Shown: positions 1-9,800, counted from the first letter of the stretch. The stretch: DNA of 45,796 nucleotides from UBA1732 sp045114235 (GCA_045114235.1 JBGUKB010000052.1:1-45796), one strand, 5' to 3'. Numbers and translations are program-made. Notes: a model not told the origin generated them from the sequence alone.

Positions 1-2736
1 GCCGCCGTCCGGGAGCGCCAGTTCGAGCTGGCGGACGTTGCGTTCGGCGCGCTTTTCGCCGTCGACGAGGAAGGTCAGGCGGAACGCTCCGGCGGTCCCG
101 TCGGGCGTGGCGATGGAGTTCGCCTGGATCCTCTGCGGAACGGGGTAGCGCTGGGTCACGACGAGCACGTCGGGCTTCAGGCCGCTGCCGGGCTGGAACG
201 CCTGGAAGTTGCCGCCCGCGGCGTTCAGGATGCTGACGAGCGACTGCTGGGGCTGGCCGCCGCGACCGCCCATGCCGCGTCCGCCGCCGAAGCCACCCTG
301 GCCGCCGCCCATTCCGGGGAAGCCGCCCTGGCCGCCGCCGAAACCGCCGCCGAAGCCGCCAGGCTGCTGGCCCTGAGGCTGCGGATTCTCATAGACGGCG
401 TAAGTCTTGCCCGCGGGGAGCTGAATCTTGGAGTTGTCGACGGCGGTGACTTCCATTTCGCCCTCGGCCTTGGTGCCCTTCAGGAACGCCTTGATGACGG
501 AGACGCCGGGCTTGTCGACCTGGATCCGAACCTGCTCGGCGAGGAGTTCGCCGTACACGTCGCCGCCGGTGACCTTCACGGGCTGCTCGATCTCCTTGAC
601 GGCCTTGCCGTCCTGGATGAGCTGCGTCACGAGCGTGTATTCGCCGTTCAGGTTCTCTTCGTTGATGATGTGGATGTCGGCGGAGATGGTATTCGGGACG
701 GTGAAGGACGGGGTCGGGGTGTGAACCGCGAGCTTCAGCGGGGCGTTGTAGGCGCGGAGGATGGCGGGGTCGCCCTTCGGGTTGCGGAAGGTGTCGACGA
801 CGCCGGAGTTGTTCTCGCGGAGCATGGCTTCCCAGCCGTTGATCGCGTAGCCGTCGGTGATGTTGTTGAGGCGGATGATCTCGATGCGGCGGCCCTGGTG
901 GCGGATGCCGACCTTGCCGAGCTCGGAGGTAAAGGCTTCGACGGTCGGGTAGTCCTTGCGGAGCCCCTTCTCGTCGAGGTACTTGTTCATGCGCTTGTAC
1001 CAATTCTTGTAATCCTCGCCGTCCATGCCGTCCTGGCCGATCTTCTTCAGTTCGTCCATGATGAGCTCGAGGCGCGGCGGGGTGGAGATGGCGCCTTCCT
1101 CGCCCCAGAAGACGAGTTCCTCCTTGTTCTCGGTGTAGTTCCAGTAGCGCTTGCTGTTCGTGTAGTAGTTCGCGGGATAGGAGATGTTCGGGCCGGTCGC
1201 GTTGTGGTTGTCGCGGAATCCGACCTGGTACACCTTGTCGTCGAACGGCATGCAGTTCATCTTGTTGTAGTCTTCGACGTTGATGCCTTCCTTGCTCCAG
1301 CCGCTGGTGAGCACCACGATGCGCGACGGGTCGTTCTGGTGCGTGAAGGAGACCATGCTGGAGTACCAGTTCTGGTCATGCTGTTCGCGGCCGAGCCCGA
1401 GCTCGTTGATGAGGTTGTAGATGACGAGGGACGGGTGGGAACGGAACTTCTTCACCATGCGGCGGACGCGTTCCTTGGCGATCACGCGGCCTTCGGGGGA
1501 CTGGCTGCCGGAGATGAATCCGCCGGGCTCGGCGTAGTACAGGAGGCCCTGCTTGTCGGCTTCCTGGAGCACGATGTCCTGGCCCATGTGGCGGTGGAAG
1601 TTCAGCATGTTCATGCCGAAGTCCTTCGCGGCTTTGATCTGCTTCGCGGCGTATTCCGGCAGCGGGATGGTGCCGGTGACAGGCCACCATCCCCAGCTGA
1701 TCGCGGAACGCAGCACGATGCGCTTGCCGTTGAGGCGGAACATGGCGTCCTTGCCGACGCCTTCGGGTCCGAACCAGCGGAATCCGAACGACTGGATCTC
1801 TTCCTCGTCGCCGATCTTCACGCTCATGGTGTAGAGGTTCGGGTTGTCGAGGTCCCACAGCTCCGCGTTTTCATAGGTAAACTTCCGGGTGATGAGGTTT
1901 TCGCCGGGCTTGAGCGTGACGGTTTCGCCCGCCATGACCGGGACGTTGTCCTGCACGAGGCGGACGGTGCAGTCCTCCTCCACGTCCTTGCCCGTGTCGT
2001 TGACCGCGGTGATGCGGACTTCGACCGTCTTCGGATCGGGAGTGTTCATGATGTACACGTCGTCGATGTAGACGGGGTCGGTGATCTCAAGGGAGACATG
2101 GCCGGTCACGCCGCCGACGGCGCGTCTGCCGTTCAGCTTGACGCCGTTCCAGGTGAACGGGATATAGTCGGTCCAGTCATAGTCGCCGCCGGGGTTGGTG
2201 ATGCGGATGTCGAGCGCGGCGGTGTCGCCTTTCTTGAGCTTGCCGGTGATGTCGAGTACGAACTCGGTGTCGCACGCGGCGTCGCACGCGATGAGTTCAT
2301 GGTTCAGGAATATCTCGGCCTGGTAGGTGAGCGCGGAGAAGCGCAGGAACACCTTCTTGCCGGTCAGGTCCTGGTCGACCTTGAACGTGCGGCTCCACCA
2401 CGAAACGCCCTGCAGCGGCTGCCAGAAGTTCTTCGGGTCGATCGTGTAGTCCTTTTCCAGTGCGGACATGTCGGTGAAATACTGTTCGACCGTGCCGGGG
2501 ACCGAGACGTCCTTGCGGTCCGCCTTGCTCAGCGCGTCCCAGCCGCCGGTCGGCTGATGCGCCGGGATCCGGTCGAGCGGAGTGCCGGGCACGACGACTT
2601 TTTCGGACTGCCACTGCGCAGCGGTGTCGCGCCAGAGTTTCCAGCCGGAGCCGGAGAGGCTGACGACTTCGCGCGCTTCGGCGGTCTGCCAGAGCATTCC
2701 GGCGGCAAGCGCGAGGAGGAAGATGGATTTTTTCAT
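1..2736 (-). CDS. Secreted glycoside hydrolase family 2 enzyme, 3' end outside window
   Basis: The frame is open for 912 codons from the ATG at 2736 and runs off the left edge with no stop. The N-terminus is a signal peptide (MKKSIFLLALAAG, cleavage near residue 21), so the enzyme acts in the periplasm or outside the cell. Order: jelly-roll sugar-binding domain (about 60-210), Ig-like domain (215-320), TIM barrel (about 325-600). Asn444-Glu445 in 'NLINELGLG' is the expected acid/base pair, and Glu546/Glu547 in 'FWGEEGAIS' the expected nucleophile position. GH2 covers beta-galactosidase, beta-mannosidase, beta-glucuronidase and exo-glucosaminidase, and I cannot choose among them. A Gly/Gln/Phe-rich stretch (about residues 784-831) interrupts the C-terminal part. 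The RBS is AGGAAAG, six bases before the ATG. A good promoter lies upstream, and the next gene is divergent. Confidence 0.9.
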   Translation of the reverse strand, partial: MKKSIFLLALAAGMLWQTAEAREVVSLSGSGWKLWRDTAAQWQSEKVVVPGTPLDRIPAHQPTGGWDALSKADRKDVSVPGTVEQYFTDMSALEKDYTIDPKNFWQPLQGVSWWSRTFKVDQDLTGKKVFLRFSALTYQAEIFLNHELIACDAACDTEFVLDITGKLKKGDTAALDIRITNPGGDYDWTDYIPFTWNGVKLNGRRAVGGVTGHVSLEITDPVYIDDVYIMNTPDPKTVEVRITAVNDTGKDVEEDCTVRLVQDNVPVMAGETVTLKPGENLITRKFTYENAELWDLDNPNLYTMSVKIGDEEEIQSFGFRWFGPEGVGKDAMFRLNGKRIVLRSAISWGWWPVTGTIPLPEYAAKQIKAAKDFGMNMLNFHRHMGQDIVLQEADKQGLLYYAEPGGFISGSQSPEGRVIAKERVRRMVKKFRSHPSLVIYNLINELGLGREQHDQNWYSSMVSFTHQNDPSRIVVLTSGWSKEGINVEDYNKMNCMPFDDKVYQVGFRDNHNATGPNISYPANYYTNSKRYWNYTENKEELVFWGEEGAISTPPRLELIMDELKKIGQDGMDGEDYKNWYKRMNKYLDEKGLRKDYPTVEAFTSELGKVGIRHQGRRIEIIRLNNITDGYAINGWEAMLRENNSGVVDTFRNPKGDPAILRAYNAPLKLAVHTPTPSFTVPNTISADIHIINEENLNGEYTLVTQLIQDGKAVKEIEQPVKVTGGDVYGELLAEQVRIQVDKPGVSVIKAFLKGTKAEGEMEVTAVDNSKIQLPAGKTYAVYENPQPQGQQPGGFGGGFGGGQGGFPGMGGGQGGFGGGRGMGGRGGQPQQSLVSILNAAGGNFQAFQPGSGLKPDVLVVTQRYPVPQRIQANSIATPDGTAGAFRLTFLVDGEKRAERNVRQLELALPDGG
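244..385 (-). repeat. Gly/Gln-rich low-complexity insert in the GH2 enzyme
   Basis: About 47 codons of repeated GGFGGG, GGQGGF and GGRGMGG units flanked by Gln/Pro (PQGQQPGG and GGQPQQ). The reading frame continues cleanly on both sides, so this is translated sequence, probably a flexible or disordered linker between the catalytic half and a C-terminal beta domain. Confidence 0.85.
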
Positions 2737-2796
2737 GGGGGTCTTTCCTGTTTGTATGGGGTTTTGTGTGATTGTTTTAGAAAATAATTTTTTGAT

Positions 2797-2824
2797 AATA
2801 TACCCTTTCGAGCGGGATTTTCAA
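2797..2824 (-). promoter_or_regulatory. Sigma70-type promoter of the GH2 gene
   Basis: On the minus strand: TTGAAA (2819-2824), 16 bp spacer, TATATT (2797-2802). It lies about 60 bp before the start codon. Confidence 0.6.
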
Positions 2825-3043
2825 GCTGAATCCGTAAAAATCGGAACGTTTTCGGGGCATTGTACGGCGGATCGCGGCGTCTCCGCCGAACGGCGCGCGA
2901 TGCAAGTCCGCGATTATCCGCCGTGAAAAAAAAGCTTATCACTTAAAATAAAAAAAGGCGCCGAAAAAAAGCAGACGGCACAATTTTATAAGATACTCTG
3001 ACGTTAATTGTTAAGGATTGATTTATATTCCCTGTTTCAGACA

Positions 3044-3059
3044 GGGAGAAAGCGAGAAA
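3044..3059 (+). repeat. Leader repeat, copy 1 (GGGAGAAAGCGAGAAA)
   Basis: This 16-mer precedes the GTG start at 3064. It recurs exactly at 4658-4673 before the serpin gene and with one mismatch at 4619-4634. It contains the only purine-rich RBS candidate, but the GGAG lies about 15 nt before the start, longer than usual. Confidence 0.75.
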
Positions 3060-3063
3060 AAAC

Positions 3064-4614
3064 GTGAAGAGCAGTCACCCCCGAAGTCTTTGGTTCATAA
3101 CGATATTCCTTATCCTGTTTGCGATTGTCCCGATCGCCGTTTCCGCACAGACGGAGAGCGCCGCCCGGAAAACCGAGGCGAAGGCGCCCGCCGGATCCGA
3201 AGAGATCACGCTGACCATTTCTGGCGCGATCCAAGGCGGACGGTTCTTCTTCAAGGAAAAGACGATCCAGTTCGACACGCAAAACAAATACATGATGCCG
3301 AGCGGAGACATCCTCGTCAACGGGAAACCGTGGGAAGACCTCTCCCGTCCGTTCAAACTCGACTTCACGCCGGATTTCGCGAAGACGGTCATCCTGCGGA
3401 AGGACGGCGGATTCCAGGGCCGCATTTACATCGTGCCGCGTGATAATCTCTTCGCGCTGATGATCGTCCCCAGCGAAAAGGAACCCGAAGAGGCTCCGTT
3501 CCGGGTCACGCTCGCCGTGAAGAATCAAATCGCGCACGACGACCTTCCCCCGGACGAAACGCCTCTGGCGGGCGGGACTCCGAAGCGCTCCGCCGTCATC
3601 GCGCCGCGCAAGGTGGAGAAGCCCTCTCCCGCCGCCGAGGAACGCCTCACGCTGGTCCTGGCGGGCGAGATCGAAGGGCGGGGAAAGTTCCGGCTTCATT
3701 CCAACTGCATCGAATACCAGCCGGAGTCCCAGGCCGACTCGAGCTACCCGGAAGATGTCACTGTCAACGGGAAGCCGTGGGAGGACCTGCACGCTCCGTT
3801 CTACCTGGACTTCGTGACGGATTACACCACGGGGAAGATCACGGCCCGGTCGGGGGAAGCCTCGGTCGGCTGGAGAGGTCTGCCGGTCGGCGATTCCGTT
3901 TTCGACCGCTACGAAAAATCCGTGGGCGAGCTGTCCGTCGACGGCGGTGGAAAGGACGACGCTTCGCCGTTCAGTGTTACCCTTTCGCTGCGGAAATTCC
4001 CGCAGGACTACGCCGCGCGGATCATCGCCATGCTGAACGACGGCAAGGAAAAGAAGCGGAAAGGAAGCCTGGACAGCGACTATATGGCGAACGCGGAGGA
4101 GCTCACCCCGGACGAACGGAAGGAAGTGGAACAATGGAGGGCGGAACGCCAGAGGGAACAGCTCGCCTGGACGAACGACCGGAATTATACGACGGACGGA
4201 AAGGAACTGCCGTTCCTGGCAAAGGCGGCGGTATCCGGCGTCCGCCCGTCCCCGCCGGACCAGTTCGACATCACGGTCGAGGCTGTCGTGAACTGCAACG
4301 CCGTCTTCGCGTTCCTGGGGGACAAGATCGTTTACAGCGACCAGTCGTATCCCAATGAAGGCAAATACCCGAGCCAGGTCAAAATCAACGGAAAGCCGTG
4401 GAAAAACCTGCATCTGCCGTTCACGCTCGACAGCGAGGTCGACCCGGATTTCATCGTCGGGATGAACGTCGAAACGGAATACTACCGCTACTATCTCTGG
4501 CCGGAGGGCAGCAGGATCGCCCTCGGGATCGTCAACCACGGTCCGCGCGACGAGGAGCCCGTGAAGATCCAGCTGTCCCTGCGGAAAAAGACCGAACCCG
4601 CGAAAACCAAGTAA
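3064..4614 (+). CDS. Secreted protein with three copies of an unfamiliar NGKPW domain
   Basis: 516 residues starting at GTG. The N-terminus is a signal peptide (hydrophobic core about residues 9-27, then AQTES). Three related domains follow: about 46-155, 192-311 and 399-511. Each begins with a beta strand of the type 'ITLTISGAI', carries an 'NGKPW' signature (Asn86, Asn235, Asn442), then 'PF.LDF', and ends in a strand such as 'VTLSLRK'. A charged helical linker (about 312-398) separates copies 2 and 3. Copy 1 is close to the single copy in the downstream serpin protein at DNA level, and both genes share leader and signal-peptide sequence, so one arose by duplication. I do not recognise the family. 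The all-beta look and repetition suggest an extracellular binding module, which is inference. Confidence 0.85.
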   Translation: MKSSHPRSLWFITIFLILFAIVPIAVSAQTESAARKTEAKAPAGSEEITLTISGAIQGGRFFFKEKTIQFDTQNKYMMPSGDILVNGKPWEDLSRPFKLDFTPDFAKTVILRKDGGFQGRIYIVPRDNLFALMIVPSEKEPEEAPFRVTLAVKNQIAHDDLPPDETPLAGGTPKRSAVIAPRKVEKPSPAAEERLTLVLAGEIEGRGKFRLHSNCIEYQPESQADSSYPEDVTVNGKPWEDLHAPFYLDFVTDYTTGKITARSGEASVGWRGLPVGDSVFDRYEKSVGELSVDGGGKDDASPFSVTLSLRKFPQDYAARIIAMLNDGKEKKRKGSLDSDYMANAEELTPDERKEVEQWRAERQREQLAWTNDRNYTTDGKELPFLAKAAVSGVRPSPPDQFDITVEAVVNCNAVFAFLGDKIVYSDQSYPNEGKYPSQVKINGKPWKNLHLPFTLDSEVDPDFIVGMNVETEYYRYYLWPEGSRIALGIVNHGPRDEEPVKIQLSLRKKTEPAKTK

Positions 4615-4618
4615 CGGC

Positions 4619-4634
4619 GGGAGAAAGCGAAAAA
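4619..4634 (+). repeat. Leader repeat, degenerate copy 2
   Basis: GGGAGAAAGCGAAAAA, one base different from the copies at 3044 and 4658. It lies directly after the stop codon of the NGKPW gene and probably marks a duplication scar. Confidence 0.6.
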
Positions 4635-4657
4635 CAAACTCATTCCCCGTGCAAACC

Positions 4658-4673
4658 GGGAGAAAGCGAGAAA
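4658..4673 (+). repeat. Leader repeat, copy 3 (GGGAGAAAGCGAGAAA)
   Basis: Exact copy of 3044-3059, placed four bases before the ATG of the serpin gene. It supports duplication of the whole 5' gene segment, leader included. Confidence 0.75.
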
Positions 4674-4677
4674 CGAT

Positions 4678-6522
4678 ATGAAAACAAACCGGTTCAAAAC
4701 TCTTTGGGGTATCGCGCTGGGCTTCCTCCTGCTCGTGACCGCCCTCCCCTTCATCGTACAGGCGCAATCCGAAGCAAAGACGAAAGATTCGCAGGAGATC
4801 ACGCTCACGATCGAGGGCGCGATCCGGGGCGGACGGTTTTTCTTCAAGGAGAATACGATCCAGTTCGACACGCTGAACAAATACGAATGGCCGCAAAACG
4901 ATTTCCTCATCAACGGAAAACCGTGGAGCGAGCTGAACAAGCCGTTCGAACTCGATTTCACGCCGGATTTCGCGAAGGCGGTCATTCTGGAGAGGAACGG
5001 CGGTTTCGAGGGGCGCATTTACGTGGTGCCCCGTGAAAACCTGTTTGCGCTGATGATCGTCCCCGACGATGCGGATTCCAAGGCCGCGCCGTTCCGGGTC
5101 AAGCTCGCCGTAAAGAACCAGGTCCCGCACGACAATCTCCCCCCGGATGAAACGCCGGCCGGAAAGACCGTGAAGAGCGCCGCGCGCCGTCCGGTGACGC
5201 AAAGCGACTCCAACGACGGCGAGATCCGTTCCATCACCATCGTGCAGACCGGGACGACCGCCGCCGACCGGAAAACCGCCGCGGAACTGAACCGCAAGGG
5301 GTTCGAGCTCTTCCGTCTGCTCAGCGAGAGGAACGCGAACGAAAACGCGTTCGTCTCCCCGTACAGCATCGACAGCGCGTTCGGGCTGGTCTACTGCGGC
5401 GCGAAGGACAAGACTGCCGAGGAGATCCGGACGACGCTGGGGCTGCCCGCCGATCCTGCGGCCTGCGGCAGGTTCTTCGACAAGGTTTCGAAGGAATACG
5501 CGGCGAACAAACAGATCGATGTCCTGGTGTCGAATTCCGTCTGGTACGAACAGAAGTTCGAAAAGGACATCCTGCCGACGTTCATCTCCATGGTCAAGCA
5601 GTACTACGGCGGGACGTTCTACAAGGAGGACTTCGGAAAACCGGAAGCTCTCGTCGCGAAGGTCAACAGCTACGTCGAGGACCGCACGAGAAGCATGATC
5701 CGGGACCTCCTTTCGCCCGCCGACATCAATTCCGACACCTTCATGATCCTGCTGAACACGCTGTATTTCGAGGCGAAATGGGAGACGCCGTTCGAGAAGG
5801 AAAACACCCGCCCGATGGTGTTCCATAATTTCGACGGCTGGGAAAAACGGGTCAAGATGATGCACCGGAGAGGATTCGACATCGGGTACTGCTCCGACGA
5901 GAGGGACAATGTCCACGCGGTGGTCCTGCCGTACGAGGATCCGCGGTTCGAGCTCGTCGCCCTCATGCCGATCCAGCCGGGTGCCGACCAGGGGAAAGCC
6001 GCGATGCAGGACATCGTCTCGAAGCTCGGGACCCGGCTCGATTCCTGGCTCGCGAACCGTTCGGAGTACGAAACGCTCCTCTGGCTCCCCGTGACCGACC
6101 TGACCTGCAGATACGACCTCAACGACGCGCTCGGGGCGCTCGGCATGAAGACGCCGTTTTCCAAGACGCAGGCAAATTTCCACGGCATCGTGGAACCGAC
6201 CGACCTTCTGAAATACATCTGGATCGACAAGGTGATCCACAAGACCGCGCTGAAGATGGACGAGGAATCCACGAAGGCGGCCGCCGCCACCGCGATCACG
6301 ATGGCATTCGGCGGAGCCGCCGCTCCAAGAGAGCAGCCCCCGGTCAACATCTTCCGCGCCGACCGCCCGTTCCTCGTCCTGATCCGCGACAGCCGGACCG
6401 GGCTGATCCTCTTCGCGGGACGCATCACCGATCCCGGCGTGGAGGCGCAGGCCCAGCAGGAAGGCTTCGGATTCGGGGGGAGACGGGCTTCTTCGTTCGC
6501 TCCGGCGGCTCCAAAACCGTGA
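4678..6522 (+). CDS. Secreted NGKPW-domain-serpin fusion protein
   Basis: 614 residues. A signal peptide (to about residue 30, ending VQAQS) is followed by one NGKPW domain (about 40-150, Asn79-Trp83), a short linker, and a full serpin domain (about 202-590). Serpin hallmarks are the breach and shutter segments 'NTLYFEAKWETPF' and 'DKVIHKTALKMDEES', and the terminal strands 'RPFLVLIRD' and 'GLILFAGRITDP'. The reactive-centre hinge, Glu529-Glu530-Ser531-Thr532-Lys533 then four Ala (534-537), is small and uncharged as in inhibitory serpins. By alignment with alpha-1-antitrypsin the P1 position falls near Phe544-Gly545, predicting a chymotrypsin-, elastase- or subtilisin-like target (inference). 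It follows the three-copy NGKPW gene by 63 bp and is probably co-transcribed. A protease inhibitor exported by a gut bacterium could act on host or competitor proteases. Confidence 0.92.
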   Translation: MKTNRFKTLWGIALGFLLLVTALPFIVQAQSEAKTKDSQEITLTIEGAIRGGRFFFKENTIQFDTLNKYEWPQNDFLINGKPWSELNKPFELDFTPDFAKAVILERNGGFEGRIYVVPRENLFALMIVPDDADSKAAPFRVKLAVKNQVPHDNLPPDETPAGKTVKSAARRPVTQSDSNDGEIRSITIVQTGTTAADRKTAAELNRKGFELFRLLSERNANENAFVSPYSIDSAFGLVYCGAKDKTAEEIRTTLGLPADPAACGRFFDKVSKEYAANKQIDVLVSNSVWYEQKFEKDILPTFISMVKQYYGGTFYKEDFGKPEALVAKVNSYVEDRTRSMIRDLLSPADINSDTFMILLNTLYFEAKWETPFEKENTRPMVFHNFDGWEKRVKMMHRRGFDIGYCSDERDNVHAVVLPYEDPRFELVALMPIQPGADQGKAAMQDIVSKLGTRLDSWLANRSEYETLLWLPVTDLTCRYDLNDALGALGMKTPFSKTQANFHGIVEPTDLLKYIWIDKVIHKTALKMDEESTKAAAATAITMAFGGAAAPREQPPVNIFRADRPFLVLIRDSRTGLILFAGRITDPGVEAQAQQEGFGFGGRRASSFAPAAPKP

Positions 6523-6823
6523 CGCTTCCCCGGCCGATCCGGGCGAAAGAAAGCGTTTCCGTCGACGGGGCCGCTGAAGCCGTCCGAGCTCGCTTCAGGC
6601 AGGGATAACGGGCAGTCGGCAATCCGTTGCGCCGAGATAACAATTCCATCCTGCCAAATAATCTTCCAGCTTTTTATTAATCAGGACTTGATTTTTCTCA
6701 AAACCGGATTAATATAGTAGACTAGTCCCGTTACGGCCCTTCCGTCAGGATGCGCCCGGAAAAATCTGTTTTTTCAAATCGTTTTTCTTGCACCATAACA
6801 TAATAGAAAGGTCTTCGCAAGTC
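6523..6823 (+). other. Intergenic region before the adhesin gene
   Basis: About 300 bp. The left half is GC-rich with no clear U-tailed terminator. The right half is AT-rich and holds the adhesin promoter and RBS. No ORF is supported. Confidence 0.5.
6688..6715 (+). promoter_or_regulatory. Promoter of the adhesin gene
   Basis: TTGATT (6688-6693), 16 bp, TAATAT (6710-6715), about 110 bp before the ATG at 6824. Confidence 0.5.
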
Positions 6824-9800
6824 ATGGTTGTCATCATTCCCAGCACTTATGTCGTAAGCCCGGATTTCGATCCGACCGTCATCCCCGAAGGTTACATTTG
6901 GGACGAAACCGCGTTCAAGGAACTCGTCAAAGCGACCGACAAGGCCACTGCGGACGAGACCATCTATACCTATGGCGGTCCCCAGGGCGATACCAATGTC
7001 GATTATCTAAACGCCGCCGATCTCACGATCAGTGACCTGAAATACAACGGCGACGGACAAGTCGTCGGCACGACCGTTACCGCCAACGCGTTCAACAATA
7101 CCGGCACGGTCACGACGGAAGGCGCGATCGTCTTCTCTGTTAAGAGCTTCACCAACTCCGGCACGTTCGATCTGGACAAAACCGCGTCTATGACGGCCAG
7201 CAGCGCGATCACGAACATGGAGACGGGCACGATCAACCTCAATGCGGGCAGCACCCTGCAGGGCTCCACGGTCGTCAACGGCGGCACGATCACCGTCGTA
7301 AGCGACCATGCCACCATCAATGGCGCAATCACCAACCACGGCACCATCGATGCCTTGATGAGAAAACTGATCGTCACCGGCGACGTCCAGAACGCCAACA
7401 AGGACGATGCGAGAATCGTGCGGAATGCCTGCGTGATCAAAGCCAGGGAGTTTGAAGTTACCGGAAACGTCGTGAACTATGGTGCGATCGGCGGAGAAAG
7501 CATACCGGTCAACACGATGACTGTTTCCGGCACACTTAGCACCTATAACTACCTCAAAGCCACTGTTCTGACTGCGGATTCCATCCTGAATGACAGCATT
7601 CAATCTGAAGTCGAAGGAGAAGGCTCACGGGGTTTTATCGATGCAGGAGAGATCAACGCAGGATCGGTCGATAACGTTTCCGGCATAATCATGACCGGCA
7701 CGTCCAAAGAAACCGGTGTAGGCATCAATGTCACCGGAACGATCAACAACGGAAGTGCCGACCTTGTTGTTCCCGCCAAGATCAATGCCGGTACCAACGG
7801 CTGGATCAAGGCCGCTTCCATAAACAACATCGGAACCGACATTGAAAACAGCCTGATTACAGCCGGTAAGATCACTGTGGCCGACATCGTGAACAATGGC
7901 GGGTTCTCCACCAGAATCATCGAGAACACCGGCACCATCACGAACAACGCGACCGGTCTCTTCGCTGTCATCTATATTGATGATCCAATCGTAACCGGGT
8001 TTGTTGAAGGCGCATCCATCAACGCCGGGACAATCATCAACGGCGGCACATTTGCTGTCTACAGCGAGGCTGCGCTGCCCACCCCGGTCAGTGTCACGTC
8101 GTTCGAGAACAGCGGCATGTTACTATTCTCCGGCGCCGGCATGACGCTGACGGGCGACATCGTCAACAATGCCGATGGCCAGTTTGATGTCGCCGGGACC
8201 GTGACCGGAACCACTGCCACGATCACGAACTCCGGCACGATCAGCGTCGGCAACGCCGACGACGTCACCGGAGCCCTGACCGTCGGCGCGATCTCGAATG
8301 AAAAGACTGGTACGGTCAACCTCGACAACGGCAGCACGCTGACGGGCACCACGGTCATCAACGGCGGCACGATCACCGTCGCAAGCGGCCATGCCGCCCT
8401 CAACGGCGCGATCTCCAACCACGGCATGATCGACTCCGTGATGAAAACCCTGACCGTGACCGGCGACATCCAGAACGCCAACGAGGACGACATGAGGGAG
8501 GCGCGTAACAGCAGCATCATCAAAATCAGGAACCTCAACGTCACCGGAAACGTCACGAACTATGGCGTTATCGGCACGGAATGGCAGGAGGCTAACGATA
8601 TTACGATTTCCGGCGATCTCAGGAACTTCCACCAGATCATCGTCAAGACCACCCTGACCGCGAACTCCGTTTACCAGGACTACATCGACTCCGAGGTCGA
8701 GGAAAAACGCTGCGTCGGTTATATCATTTGCGGACAGGTCATCGCGGGCGAGATCAACAATGCTTCCGGCGAGATCAGCGCAGGGGCGGACAAGGACGCC
8801 GGGATCGCCATCAACGCCTCCGGCAAGATCACGAACGGCAAGGTCGACGCCCTCTTTACCGCAACGCTTCAAGCCGGCGACGACGGCTGTATCCAGGCGG
8901 TCGATGCGCTGAACAACATCGGAGCGGGCAGCACGATCCATGCCGGTTACATCACGGTGCTCAAGGGCACGGAGGCCGGCGACCTCACGAACGACGGCAT
9001 CATCCAGACCAAGAGCATTACCGTCGACGGCTCCGTCACGAACAGCGCCACCGGCAGCATCGAAATCGACGGCGCCTCCACCGAACCCGGCAACCTCTCC
9101 GGGACGACCATCGGGAACGCCGGCACGCTCAACCTCAACGGAACCGTGACCCTGGCGTGCGACGTCGACAACAGCAACCTGCTCAATTTCCAGGGAACCG
9201 TGACCGCCACCGGCTCGATCACGAATGCGGAGACCGGTACGCTCAACCTCAAGTCTGCCGGTTCGATCGCGGGCGGCGCCACGGTCAGCAACGCCGGCAC
9301 GCTCCACATCGCGATCCTGTCGGGCAAAGAAAACAAGATCACCGCCGACAAGTTCACCAATACTGCCGGCGTCGGCAAGATCACGATCGGCGGTTCCTTC
9401 GCGGGCGGCGTCGCAACCGTGATTACCGCCAAGGAAGGCGACGTGAAGGTTTCCGACATCACGTTGAGCGTCACCTCCGCCGACGAAAAGGAAGTCACGG
9501 CCGCCACACGTGGCGGCAGCGTCGCGATCGCCTCCGGCGTCGACTACAGCACGGTCTACCTCAGCAACTCCATCGACGAGAACGCGATCGGGACTGTCGT
9601 TCAGGACAGCACCGGCGCTTCCTACTACGTCGACTTCAACGCGTTCAAGCTCCCGGCTTCCGCTCTCGAGGACGGCGTACGGGCTGCGACCACGACCATC
9701 CTGATCGACGGCGGCACAGCCTCCGCGCTCAAATACGAGTCCGAGACGGCCGCCGCCATCGACGGCCTCGCGTTCGCGAAGGACGGCACGAACGGCGCCT

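Larger units (their letters stand above)
2737..3063. other. Divergent intergenic region
   Basis: AT-rich 327-bp gap between divergent genes. It holds the minus-strand GH2 promoter. On the plus side I see only a loose AT-rich -10-like patch (TATAAGATACT near 2988-2998) without a matching -35. No ORF or terminator is supported. Confidence 0.5.

Noticed and set aside
670..2787. 705-codon plus-strand ORF opposite the GH2 gene
   Set aside because: Val/Asp/Gly/Ala-rich composition typical of the antisense frame of a GC-rich gene; the minus strand encodes a clear GH2 enzyme with signal peptide.
3037..6240. 1067-codon minus-strand ORF opposite the NGKPW and serpin genes
   Set aside because: Arg/Val/Asp-rich antisense shadow spanning two real genes; no domain recognised.
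6788..6823. TTG start 12 codons upstream for the adhesin
   Set aside because: No RBS before it, whereas the ATG at 6824 has AGAAAGG upstream.
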